A stretch of 9,233 nt of DNA, taken from Verrucomicrobiota bacterium. Its GTDB lineage: Bacteria; Verrucomicrobiota; Verrucomicrobiia; Opitutales; Opitutaceae. The notes under the pieces are model-generated. The model had not been told where the DNA came from. It made no database searches and was given only the letters and a program-made list of their open reading frames with translations. Each line of letters begins with the position of its first letter. Position 1 is the first letter of the stretch. The stretch is from the NCBI GenBank assembly GCA_030832235.1, contig JAURJO010000524.1, forward strand, positions 1 to 9,233, in the 5' to 3' direction. A program made the translations under genes and the position numbers. Positions 1 to 6,721 of this stretch are shown in pieces.

Positions 1-3000
1 CGACCCGCGGACGCTCACGCCCTGCAGCCAGGCCGGCACCCCGCGGTCGAAGCGGTAGGCCAGCCACGCGTTATGGTTGATCGTTGGTTTGACGCGCAGG
101 AGGTACCGGGTGACGCCGTTGTCATTGAAGATCTGGATATAATCCGGAAAGCCGAGCGCCTTGGTGATCGGTTCGGTCGTCGCCGCGGAGGTGTCGACGA
201 ACGAGCCATAATAACTGGCGAACCAGCCGGCCGACAGCCCGCCGAGGCGCCACGACACCGAGGCGTTGGCACGCCATTTGGCGCGGCCGTTGCGCCCAAG
301 CTCCTCAACCTCGGGGGAAGATTCATCGGCGCGGGAACGGCGCATGACGTAGTGCGTCGCCTCGGTGTTGAGCGTGAATTGACCAATGCGGTACCGCGGC
401 GAGCGCCACTGCACGCCGACCTCGTAGCCCTGGATCTGACGTCCGCTGAGGTTCAGGTAATCGTCGATCACGCTGATGAACTCGCCCACCGGGGCGCGGC
501 GGGTCGCGTCCGATCTCTGCTTGGCGTTGAAGGCCGCGAAGGCGGCGCGGTCGGCCTCGGTAACCGGCTTGCGCACGATCTTGCTGGAACCCTTGTAGGC
601 GGCGGTGCCGGAGCCCAGGTCGATCCTGTCGATCGGAGTGCCCTTCTTCAGCTCCGCCTGCGTGGCGAGATCGAGCAGCACCTCGTCGAGATCAATCGCC
701 GGGCCGGCGCCGAAGTTTTCGATGACCTTGCTCTGCTTGATCGCGAAGTAGTCGAACGAAACCGAAAGGCCGCGGACGCCGGGGATCTCAAGCACGGCGC
801 CACTGGACCACGTCCGCGCCTCCTCGGGTTTCAGGTTCTGGTTGCCCTGGCGGTAGGAGGTGCGCTGGGCGGTACCGTCGGACGAAAGCCCGGTGACCTC
901 GTACCGGTACGGGTCGTCGGCGCTGATCTGGCGACGCAGGGGCGTGATGTTGGTCTGGACGAGGTTCGGGGCGCGGAAGGACTCGGCGACCGAGCCGCGG
1001 AGCTTTAGGCCGGAGAAAGGCTTCCAGAACAGACCCGCCTTGGGCTTGGCTGCGGAGCCGAAGATCGAGAAATGCTCGTAACGGGCGGCGAGTGAAAATT
1101 CGAGCGCCTCGATCAGCGGTTTGCGGTTCTCCCGCGTCACAAAGGGAAACGCCGCCTCGAGGTAAGTGGCTAAAATGGTCTGGCGCGCGCTGATCGGGAC
1201 GTTCGAGCTCAGGGCGAGGAAGTCGTTGTCGCCCTCGCGCAGCAGAGGGAACTGCGAACCGGATCCGGGCGGATTCAGGCCGACGAAAGCCGCGCGTTTG
1301 TCGGCGTACGTCTCATGGCGCACCTCGGCGCCGGTGGCGATGCCGAGGCGCCCGCCGTTAAAGAGGCGCCAGAGCCGGCCGTTCAGCTTCGCATCGGCCA
1401 GGTAGAGCCCGGTGCGCCCGAAGCGGTCCTCGTCATCATACAGCGCGTCGACCACCGCGACCGGATTGGTGAACGGCTGGTCGACGACGATCTGCCCGTT
1501 GGCGATCTTAAACGTCACCGGGAACGGGTTGAACGCGGTCGCGTCGGTGCGATTGAGCGCGGCGCGAAGGCGCGACTCGCGCACCTGGAAGTGCTCGTAC
1601 TCGTGCGTCTGGGCTTGGGAGGCGAGAACCGCCGACTCCCACTCCCAGGAATCTCCCAGCCGGCCTCGGAGCCCGGCGAGGGCGCGCCACGCGTGGCTGT
1701 AGACCTCGGTGACACGCGGCTTGAACCCGCCGCCGGTGTTTTGGCCGGGGGAAATGCCGGTCCAGAGCGAAACATCGGCCGGAGTGCCCACCAGGCGCGG
1801 AGAACCGTCGGCGTTGGGCGCGCCGGTCGGATGGTAGAAACGCACGCCGAACGGGTTCCACGGATTGGCGGCGGGCAGATAGACGCCCTGATCGTCGGTG
1901 TTCTTGAAGTTCACCGGCTCGCGACCGGTGCGGCTGTAGGCCTTGTAGAACAAGAGATCCCCGAAGAGCGCCATGCGCTCGGTGAGCTGGCGGTCGAGGA
2001 AGAGCGCCGCTTGGAAGCGGTCGGTCGCCGGCAAGAGCATCTTCCACTTGTTCCAGTTGGAGAACGTGGCGTTCTCGGCGTTATCGATGTTCGTCGAGGG
2101 CGCGCTCTGCTTGAAACTGACACCGGCCGGGCTCGGCCAGAGGTAGAACATGCCGTCGGCCGCCATCGTGGCGACTCCGGTGGGAGGCGTCGTGCTGGTG
2201 GTGATGCCGGTGTTACCGGTGGGCCGGGAGCCGGTGAAAGCCAGGTAGTCGGGCTGGATAAATCCGCGCTGCCACTGGCCCCACTGGTTCACGCTGTTGG
2301 CGTTCCGGAAATCATTGTCGCGGGAATACACCGTGCCCGTGACCGGATCAGTGACCGGCAGGCCGTTCCAGGGTGCCGGCAAGGTACGGCTCGCGCGCTG
2401 GTCGGAATTTTTAGCGAACCAGCGGTCGTGCGCGGCGAGCGCGTCACGGTGGAAATAGTCCACCGAGACGGCGACGTGGGTCTGGCCGCTCTTAAAGCCT
2501 TGGTAGGCGGAGGCGTTGAACTCATTGGCGCCGCCGTGCTGGGTCATGGAGCCTTTGAGCGTCACACCGCGGCCGGTGAAGTTGCGGTTGATGCGGTTGT
2601 TGAGGACTCCCGCGGCCGCGTCGGATCCGTAAACGGCCGAGGCCCCGTCGCGCAGCACCTCCACGCGCTCGAGGAGCGCGCGGGGGACGGTGTTGATGTT
2701 CACCGCGAGGGAAGGCACCCCGTTCTCGGCCATCGAGACTGGATGCGGCGCCATGCGGCGGCCATTGAGCAATGTCAGCGTGCTGCCGGAGCCCATGCCG
2801 CGGAGGTCGACCGAGGCGACGTCACCGCGCGCCAGCTGCGGACCGTTGTTGATCTCGGTGATGGCGGAGATCTCGGCCGCTCCGAGCGTCTCGAAAAGTT
2901 CCGCCATCGTCGCCGCGCCGCGGGCGTCGACTTCAAGCGCGTCGATGACCGTGACGGGCAAAGCCGTCTCAGCATCGGTGCGGCGGATGTTGGAACCGGT

Positions 3001-3120
3001 GACCACGAAGCTCTCCAGCTTCACGGTCTCCTCGGCGGTCGTAGTGGGGCGGCTGGTGCTCGGCTGCGCGGCGAGCGGCGGAACGGTGAGCAGCAGGGCC
3101 AGGGTGAATCGCGTCTGCAT
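1..3120 (-). CDS. TonB-dependent outer-membrane receptor (C-terminus cut by window edge)
   Basis: Outer-membrane active transporter, energised by TonB-ExbB-ExbD; the substrate is unknown, but an oligosaccharide is likely from its neighbours. I translated the frame from the ATG at 3120 to base 1: 1040 codons with no stop, so it is not broken, only unfinished, and the last strands of the barrel are missing. Residues 1-18 form a signal peptide (n-region QTR, core LALLLTV, cleavage near LAA/Q). The plug follows at about 35-180: ESFVVTGSNIRR (36-47), LRGMGSGSTLTLLNGRR (106-122), VEVLRDGASAVYGSDAAAGV (153-172). Barrel signatures include ESFRAPNL (713-720) and NLKPEE (762-767). Start choice: an in-frame TAA lies 48 nt upstream, and a GGGAGG (3136-3141) precedes the ATG by a rather long 15 nt. 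It differs in type from the receptor at the right end of the window. No SusD partner is visible. It lies about 350 bp downstream of the sulfatase, so it may have its own promoter. Confidence 0.95.
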   Translation of the reverse strand, partial: MQTRFTLALLLTVPPLAAQPSTSRPTTTAEETVKLESFVVTGSNIRRTDAETALPVTVIDALEVDARGAATMAELFETLGAAEISAITEINNGPQLARGDVASVDLRGMGSGSTLTLLNGRRMAPHPVSMAENGVPSLAVNINTVPRALLERVEVLRDGASAVYGSDAAAGVLNNRINRNFTGRGVTLKGSMTQHGGANEFNASAYQGFKSGQTHVAVSVDYFHRDALAAHDRWFAKNSDQRASRTLPAPWNGLPVTDPVTGTVYSRDNDFRNANSVNQWGQWQRGFIQPDYLAFTGSRPTGNTGITTSTTPPTGVATMAADGMFYLWPSPAGVSFKQSAPSTNIDNAENATFSNWNKWKMLLPATDRFQAALFLDRQLTERMALFGDLLFYKAYSRTGREPVNFKNTDDQGVYLPAANPWNPFGVRFYHPTGAPNADGSPRLVGTPADVSLWTGISPGQNTGGGFKPRVTEVYSHAWRALAGLRGRLGDSWEWESAVLASQAQTHEYEHFQVRESRLRAALNRTDATAFNPFPVTFKIANGQIVVDQPFTNPVAVVDALYDDEDRFGRTGLYLADAKLNGRLWRLFNGGRLGIATGAEVRHETYADKRAAFVGLNPPGSGSQFPLLREGDNDFLALSSNVPISARQTILATYLEAAFPFVTRENRKPLIEALEFSLAARYEHFSIFGSAAKPKAGLFWKPFSGLKLRGSVAESFRAPNLVQTNITPLRRQISADDPYRYEVTGLSSDGTAQRTSYRQGNQNLKPEEARTWSSGAVLEIPGVRGLSVSFDYFAIKQSKVIENFGAGPAIDLDEVLLDLATQAELKKGTPIDRIDLGSGTAAYKGSSKIVRKPVTEADRAAFAAFNAKQRSDATRRAPVGEFISVIDDYLNLSGRQIQGYEVGVQWRSPRYRIGQFTLNTEATHYVMRRSRADESSPEVEELGRNGRAKWRANASVSWRLGGLSAGWFASYYGSFVDTSAATTEPITKALGFPDYIQIFNDNGVTRYLLRVKPTINHNAWLAYRFDRGVPAWLQGVSVRGS

Positions 3121-3160
3121 TATGGTACAATTGCGCCTCCCGGCCCAGGGACCCGCGAGG

Positions 3161-3193
3161 AAAAATATTTATGCGCGGCCCCGGAATTTTCCG
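3161..3193 (-). promoter_or_regulatory. Possible promoter and operator of the left receptor gene
   Basis: Within a very GC-rich region, the minus strand reads CATAAATATTTTT at 3173-3161, about 40 nt before the receptor ATG. CATAAA matches 4 of 6 bases of a -10 box. Immediately upstream is a dyad CGGAA-2-TTCCG (3182-3193), placed as an operator overlapping the -10/-35 spacer would be. No good -35 hexamer is found at 16-19 nt, so a sigma-70 promoter is only suggested. It may instead be activator-dependent, as ECF-sigma or regulator-driven receptor genes often are. Confidence 0.25.
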
Positions 3194-3262
3194 CACAGGG
3201 CTGACGTACTGGGTGAACTGACGGGAGGCTACGGAGGGAAGGAAGCCGGGCAGACCCGTACG

Positions 3263-3373
3263 GACCAAGGAGCAACGGCCGAACGGTCCAGATGACCAAG
3301 GGACTGGGCCCGTGCGCATCCGTGGCTGTCAGCCTCGGCTAGACCAAGGCGGCGTTGGTCAGGTCCCTTGGTC
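3263..3373. repeat. Octamer repeat GACCAAGG, three direct copies and one inverted
   Basis: GACCAAGG occurs at 3263-3270, 3294-3301 and 3342-3349, and its reverse complement CCTTGGTC at 3366-3373. An extra half-copy TTGGTC lies at 3355-3360. Four exact 8-mers within 111 bp is far beyond chance. The copies pair in several mutually exclusive ways (3294 with 3366, 3342 with 3355, or 3342 with 3366). They could be half-sites of a dimeric regulator or alternative helices of an RNA. Confidence 0.75.
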
Positions 3374-3375
3374 AT
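3292..3375. repeat. Perfect 13-bp inverted repeat enclosing two hairpins (three-way-junction-like)
   Basis: The arms ATGACCAAGGGAC (3292-3304) and GTCCCTTGGTCAT (3363-3375) are exact reverse complements. Inside are two further stems. One is 3320-3338: CCG/CGG, a T-T mismatch, then GGC/GCC around TGTCA. The other is 3342-3360: GACCAA/TTGGTC around the 7-nt loop GGCGGCG. The 3-nt and 2-nt linkers and one 15-nt strand would give a junction of three helices in single-stranded RNA or DNA of either polarity. On the minus strand it would sit in the leader of the left receptor mRNA. No identical flanking duplication is visible, which argues against a recent transposon insertion. Which molecule folds, if any, is unknown. 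Confidence 0.6.
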
Positions 3376-3383
3376 TCGTGGTT

Positions 3384-3420
3384 CGCTCCCTCGCGGTACG
3401 GCTGCGGACCACTGGGAGCG
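3384..3420. repeat. Stem-loop with 7-bp perfect stem
   Basis: CGCTCCC (3384-3390) pairs with GGGAGCG (3414-3420) around 23 nt that contain a minor GGT/ACC pairing. It lies about 53 bp past the sulfatase stop in its transcript and 8 nt from the 13-bp inverted repeat. Lack of a T-run makes it a poor intrinsic terminator. It may be part of the same structured region, or protect the 3' end of the sulfatase message. Confidence 0.45.
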
Positions 3421-3472
3421 TGATCACTTTCACTCACACAAAAACCCTCCCTGCCTCACCGGTGCGCCGCCC

Positions 3473-5218
3473 TCATTCGCCCTTGGCGGCCTTCTTCTTG
3501 CCGGTGGGACTCGAGCCGGAGCCCTCGGGGATGTCGTGGGCCCACGGTTCGACGCCCACGCGTGACGCCCAGACGTCCCAAGCCGCAGCCATCGTTTTCA
3601 CGCGTCCGGGCTCCTTGGCGGCGAGATCCCGCGACTCGGTGCGGTCAGCCTCGATATCGTAAAGCTCCCACGGGCCCTTGTGCTTGGAGACAATTTTCCA
3701 GCGGCCCTCGCGCATGGCCTTGTTGCCCTCGTGCTCCCAGAAGATCGGGCGCGGCGCGCCGGCGGGGGAAACGGCGGGCGCGGTCAGGAGCGGACGCAAA
3801 CTGCGGCCCTCCAGCGGCGTGATCCGCTCACCGTTGAATTCCGCGGGGTAACGGGCGCCGGCGAGATCCACCGCCGTCGCCATGATGTCGATCAGGTGCG
3901 AGGGCTCATGGCACAGCGCGCCACCCTTCCCGCCTTTCATCCCCGCCGGCCAGTGCGCGATCAACGGCGTGGAAATCCCGCCCTCGTGCACCCAGTGCTT
4001 GTACTCGCGGAAGGGCGTGTTGCTCACGTTGGCCCAGCCCTTGCCGTACGCGATGTAGGTGTCGGCCGCGCCGGGCATCACGCCGTAGCCCTGCCGTACC
4101 GGCCACCCGTCGCGCGTCTGCGTCGGACGACTGGCATACTGGATCGTGCCTTTCGGCACCGGCGCCAGCGAGGGCGCCGCTGCCCTGGGCTGGCCCGTGC
4201 CGGTGCGGCCATTCGTCTCGGCGCAACCACCGTTGTCCTGCAGATACAGGATCAGGGTGTTTTCCAACTGCCCCTGCGCCTTGAGCTCCGACACCAGGCG
4301 GCCGATGCCTTGATCCATCACCTCTACCATCGCGGCGTACACCTCCATACAGCGCGTCTCGAAAGCGCGGTCCTTCACCTTGGAGAAATCCTCGGCTGTC
4401 GGCGAAATTCCCCACTCGGGCTTCACCACACCCAACCGCTTCTGAGTTTCCCAGCGCGCGGCGCGCAAGGCGTCGTAGCCGGCGTCGTAACGGCCCTTGT
4501 GCCGCGCGATGTCGGACTCACGCGCGTGCATCGGCCAGTGCGCGGCCGTGTAGGCGACGTACAGGAAGAAAGGCTTGCCGGCATGGTCGCGCGCATGCTC
4601 GCGCACGTAACGCACCGCGTGGTCGCTGATCGCGTCGGTGTAATAGTACTCCTTCGGCCGGTACTCGGAATCATCGTCGACCGAGATGAACCGGTCGTCG
4701 CGCATCAGCGCACTGGGATCCCAAAAGCTGCCCGAACCATGGATTGTGCCGTAGAAACGATCGAAGCCGCGCCTGAGCGGCCAGTTATTGGGATGCGCCT
4801 GCATCCGCTCGGTCGGCCGGCCGGGCGTCACATGCCACTTGCCCGCCATATACGAGCGGTAGCCGGCGGGTTTCAGCGCCTCCGCGATCGTCACCGCCCG
4901 GCGGCTAAGTTCCCCGCGGTAGGCCGGCGTGCCGAGGTCCTCGACCATGTGACCGATGCCGGCCTGGTGCGCGTAAAGCCCCGTGAGCAGCGACGCGCGC
5001 GTCGGGCAACACCGCGCGCCGTTGTAAAACTGCGTGAACCGCACCCCGCCCGCCGCGAGCGAATCGAGGTTGGGCGTCGGGATCTCGCCGCCGTAGCAGC
5101 CGAGATCGGAATAGCCCATGTCGTCGGACATGATAAGGATCACGTTCGGACGCGGCGCGGCCGCCGCGGCGGCCAGCGGGAAAAGCACGGCCAGGAGGGG
5201 AATCGTCAGGATGCGCAT
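3473..5218 (-). CDS. Secreted type I (S1, formylglycine-dependent) sulfatase
   Basis: Hydrolyses sulfate esters, probably on a sulfated glycan, in the periplasm or outside the cell. 581 aa from the ATG at 5218. Residues 1-21 are a signal peptide (MRILTIPLLAVLFPL followed by an alanine run). Calcium ligands D32-D33 lie in SDDMGYSD. The sulfatase signature CCPTRASLLTG (70-80) carries the cysteine at 70 to be converted to formylglycine and R74. GKWH (126-129), H227 in AHWP, DNG (328-330) and KHWVHEGG (407-414) supply the other expected active-site residues. All key residues are present, so it should be active if a maturase (FGE or anSME) is encoded elsewhere. The C-terminus ends in a lysine-rich tail, TGKKKAAKGE. 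The start at 5218 is chosen over upstream in-frame starts because the signal peptide begins there and the upstream frame runs through the antisense of a tRNA. The ribosome site is weak (GGCGGA, about 12 nt away) and lies in a hairpin. The exact substrate cannot be read from the sequence. Confidence 0.95.
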   Translation of the reverse strand: MRILTIPLLAVLFPLAAAAAAPRPNVILIMSDDMGYSDLGCYGGEIPTPNLDSLAAGGVRFTQFYNGARCCPTRASLLTGLYAHQAGIGHMVEDLGTPAYRGELSRRAVTIAEALKPAGYRSYMAGKWHVTPGRPTERMQAHPNNWPLRRGFDRFYGTIHGSGSFWDPSALMRDDRFISVDDDSEYRPKEYYYTDAISDHAVRYVREHARDHAGKPFFLYVAYTAAHWPMHARESDIARHKGRYDAGYDALRAARWETQKRLGVVKPEWGISPTAEDFSKVKDRAFETRCMEVYAAMVEVMDQGIGRLVSELKAQGQLENTLILYLQDNGGCAETNGRTGTGQPRAAAPSLAPVPKGTIQYASRPTQTRDGWPVRQGYGVMPGAADTYIAYGKGWANVSNTPFREYKHWVHEGGISTPLIAHWPAGMKGGKGGALCHEPSHLIDIMATAVDLAGARYPAEFNGERITPLEGRSLRPLLTAPAVSPAGAPRPIFWEHEGNKAMREGRWKIVSKHKGPWELYDIEADRTESRDLAAKEPGRVKTMAAAWDVWASRVGVEPWAHDIPEGSGSSPTGKKKAAKGE

Positions 5219-5232
5219 GGGTAACAGGATTC

Positions 5233-5249
5233 CGCCGCGACTCGCGGCG
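5233..5249 (-). repeat. 17-bp near-perfect palindrome in the sulfatase leader
   Basis: CGCCGCGA, a central C, then TCGCGGCG. As RNA it folds into a 7-bp GC-only stem with a 3-nt loop, ending 14 nt before the sulfatase ATG and including the only purine-rich stretch (GGCGG) that could serve as a ribosome site. As DNA it could be an operator. Both readings suggest an influence on sulfatase expression, but neither is proven. Confidence 0.5.
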
Positions 5250-5297
5250 TCAGGGCGAAGGACAGCCGCCGGATCTCCCGACGCGAAGCCGAAAATG

Positions 5298-5331
5298 CGC
5301 ACGGTGAAGTCGCGGAAACGACGTCCGTGCG
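5298..5331. repeat. Compound hairpin upstream of tRNA-Pro and sulfatase
   Basis: CGCACGG (5298-5304) pairs with CCGTGCG (5325-5331). Inside, GTCG (5309-5312) pairs with CGAC (5319-5322) around CGGAAA. The result is an 11-bp interrupted stem with an internal loop. It has no T-run, so it is not a standard terminator. It is a possible regulator-binding dyad or leader structure. Confidence 0.4.
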
Positions 5332-5392
5332 GGCGCCGAAAAAGGCCTTGCGTCGGCCGGAGGCGTGACGCTTCCTCTCCCTCCTTTTTGTT

Positions 5393-5469
<77 letters not shown>

Positions 5470-5485
5470 TTTCCCCGCCGGAATC

Positions 5486-5499
5486 CTGGCCTAAGCCAG
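5486..5499. terminator. Weak stem-loop between convergent tRNA-Pro and propeller-protein gene
   Basis: CTGGC-CTAA-GCCAG, a 5-bp stem with a tetraloop, 17 nt after the tRNA CCA and about 55 nt past the stop of the facing gene. It is flanked by two TTCC-n-GGAA dyads (5471-5483 and 5506-5515). It is well placed for a bidirectional stop signal, but no T-run follows on either strand, so this is a positional guess. Confidence 0.22.
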
Positions 5500-5554
5500 A
5501 TGAGTTTCCCGCGGAACCCCGACTGCACCTCCAGTCCTCGGCCGTTGGCTTCGT

Positions 5555-6691
5555 CTAATCCGAGGTGCGAAACCAAGCGAGGGGCACGCTCTTGAACTTC
5601 AGCGACAGGAGCTTCCCGCCCTTCGGGAAATCGTAGTACGTCAGCAGCGCGCGGCCGTCGTGGAAGGTCACGCTGGTGTAAGCAAACGTCGACTCGGGGT
5701 TGCCCTCGAGGTTGCGCGGGCGACTCCACGTCCGGCCTTCGTCAGCGGACACCATCGACGCCAACGGGGTACGAGCCCCGCCGTGGTTCGCGCCGAGCAC
5801 GGTCTTCTCGGGATTGCTCCACACGACCTTGGGATTCCACACGAGCAACCAATCGCCGCCGGGCGTCACCGCGAGCGTCGCGGGTGACTCGGGCGATTCG
5901 ATGTCCCACGGCGACGCGTCCGTCCAGGTCTCACCGCCATCGCTCGAGAAGGAGCGCCAGATGAACCCGGTCTGCGTGCGGATAATCTGCATCACCCGAC
6001 CGTCCTTGAGCTCCACGAGCCCCGGCTCCATCGCGCCGCGCTTCGGCGCCGAAAGCAGGGTACGGCTGCGACGCCATGTGCGGCCGTCGTCATCCGACAG
6101 GTAAACTGAAGTGCGGAAGTCGTCGTTTTTCGTCCCCACCTGCTTGGTCGAGGCCACCGGCGCCAGCAGCCGCCCGGAGCGTAACTGGATCACGCGCGCA
6201 TTGTTCATGACGTGGTAACCCGGGTCCGCCGTGACAAGCACCGGTTCGCCCCACGTGCGCGCGTCATCGGTCGAGCGCCGCACGTACGCCTTCAGGTCCG
6301 TCAGTGAGTTCTTCTGCAAGAAGAAGAACAGCACATCACCCGTGCGCGAACGCACGAATGAGACCGACATGACGTTCGCGCCGCCGGTGTTCTCCTGCAG
6401 CGTCGCACGCGCCTGCCAAGTCCGGCCGCCGTCGTTGGAGACCGCCGCCGAGATCCGCGCCGGGGCGTCGTCGCGGGAGCCGGCGTAGAAATCCGACCAT
6501 GCAACCAGCAGGCTGCCGTCGCGCCGCACGAGGATGTCGGCCTCGGTGTGGCGCGGGTTACCGTCGGTCGCGCGGGCGATGAACGACTCGATGAGTACCC
6601 CGTTGTCTGCAGCGGCCGTGGCGGCGCCCGGCGCCACCACGGCGGAAACGAGCACTGCGAGGACACGAACGCCCGGGAGAAGATGCTTCAC
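5555..6691 (-). CDS. Secreted Asp-box (BNR) propeller protein, sialidase-like
   Basis: Probably an exo-acting glycosidase or related carbohydrate-active enzyme of the sialidase superfamily (BNR_2-type, six-bladed propeller), exported to periplasm or surface. 378 aa. Residues 1-28 form a signal peptide (LLPGVRVLAVLVSAVV, cleavage near ATA/AA). Five Asp boxes of the S-x-D-x-G-x-T-W type are visible at 85-92, 140-147 (A in place of G), 199-206, 249-256 and 315-322. Other landmarks are PRHTEADI (46-53), YHVMNNARVIQL (159-170), MEPGLVELKDGR (221-232) and FAYTSVTF (336-343), all typical of the family common in Planctomycetes, Verrucomicrobia and Bacteroidetes. The sialidase FRIP motif is not recognisable, so true sialic acid specificity is doubtful. 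The start is GTG at 6691, chosen because it opens the signal peptide. No Shine-Dalgarno is seen. It begins 30 nt after the upstream receptor stop, so co-transcription and perhaps translational coupling are likely. Confidence 0.88.
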   Translation of the reverse strand: MKHLLPGVRVLAVLVSAVVAPGAATAAADNGVLIESFIARATDGNPRHTEADILVRRDGSLLVAWSDFYAGSRDDAPARISAAVSNDGGRTWQARATLQENTGGANVMSVSFVRSRTGDVLFFFLQKNSLTDLKAYVRRSTDDARTWGEPVLVTADPGYHVMNNARVIQLRSGRLLAPVASTKQVGTKNDDFRTSVYLSDDDGRTWRRSRTLLSAPKRGAMEPGLVELKDGRVMQIIRTQTGFIWRSFSSDGGETWTDASPWDIESPESPATLAVTPGGDWLLVWNPKVVWSNPEKTVLGANHGGARTPLASMVSADEGRTWSRPRNLEGNPESTFAYTSVTFHDGRALLTYYDFPKGGKLLSLKFKSVPLAWFRTSD

Positions 6692-6721
6692 GATCGAATG
6701 GGTATGACTCGGGAGCGGAGC

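Larger units (their letters stand above)
3121..3472. other. Non-coding intercistronic region rich in dyad symmetry
   Basis: About 350 bp between the sulfatase stop and the receptor start. No convincing protein gene is seen in any frame. It holds, from right to left, a 7-bp stem (3384-3420), a 13-bp inverted repeat enclosing two hairpins (3292-3375), further dyads such as CCGTACGG (3256-3263), and an AT-rich patch (3161-3173) close to the receptor start. There is no stem followed by a T-run after the sulfatase stop, so I see no clear intrinsic terminator. The receptor could be read through from the sulfatase or have its own promoter here. Confidence 0.7.
5219..5392. promoter_or_regulatory. Divergent intergenic region between sulfatase (-) and tRNA-Pro (+)
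   Basis: 174 bp that must contain the tRNA promoter and, unless the sulfatase is read through from the right across the tRNA antisense, the sulfatase promoter as well. I find no convincing -35/-10 pair for either gene. Visible structure: a near-palindrome at 5233-5249, a compound hairpin at 5298-5331, AAGGCCTT (5342-5349), and a pyrimidine-rich tract (5371-5389) just upstream of the tRNA, which reads as a GGAGGGAGAGGAAG purine tract on the minus strand. Confidence 0.5.

Noticed and set aside
73..1008. Plus-strand open frame of 311 codons
   Set aside because: It mirrors the receptor barrel region on the minus strand, which is intact through base 1.
1..3120. Possible pseudogene or frameshifted receptor
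   Set aside because: Codon-by-codon translation of the minus strand from 3120 to 1 shows no stop and continuous receptor-like sequence; it is truncated only by the window edge.
1315..3204. Long plus-strand open frame (629 codons)
   Set aside because: It lies antisense over the left receptor gene, whose minus-strand frame has full plug and barrel motifs. The product is Arg/Gly/Val-rich with no domain: a shadow of GC-rich coding sequence.
3263..3373. CRISPR array
   Set aside because: The repeats are only 8 bp, unevenly spaced and in mixed orientation, with no cas genes.
3292..3375. tRNA, integron attC site or insertion sequence
   Set aside because: There is no T-arm TTC motif or anticodon arm, no RYYYAAC/GTTRRRY core pair, no transposase frame and no flanking target duplication.
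3421..3472. Intrinsic terminator after the sulfatase stop
   Set aside because: The transcript carries a T-run (3437-3441 region) with no GC stem before it, and the nearby 7-bp stem has no T-run after it.
3680..5224. Long plus-strand open frame (514 codons)
   Set aside because: Antisense to the sulfatase, with arginine-rich low-complexity translation and no motifs. The sulfatase on the other strand is unmistakable.
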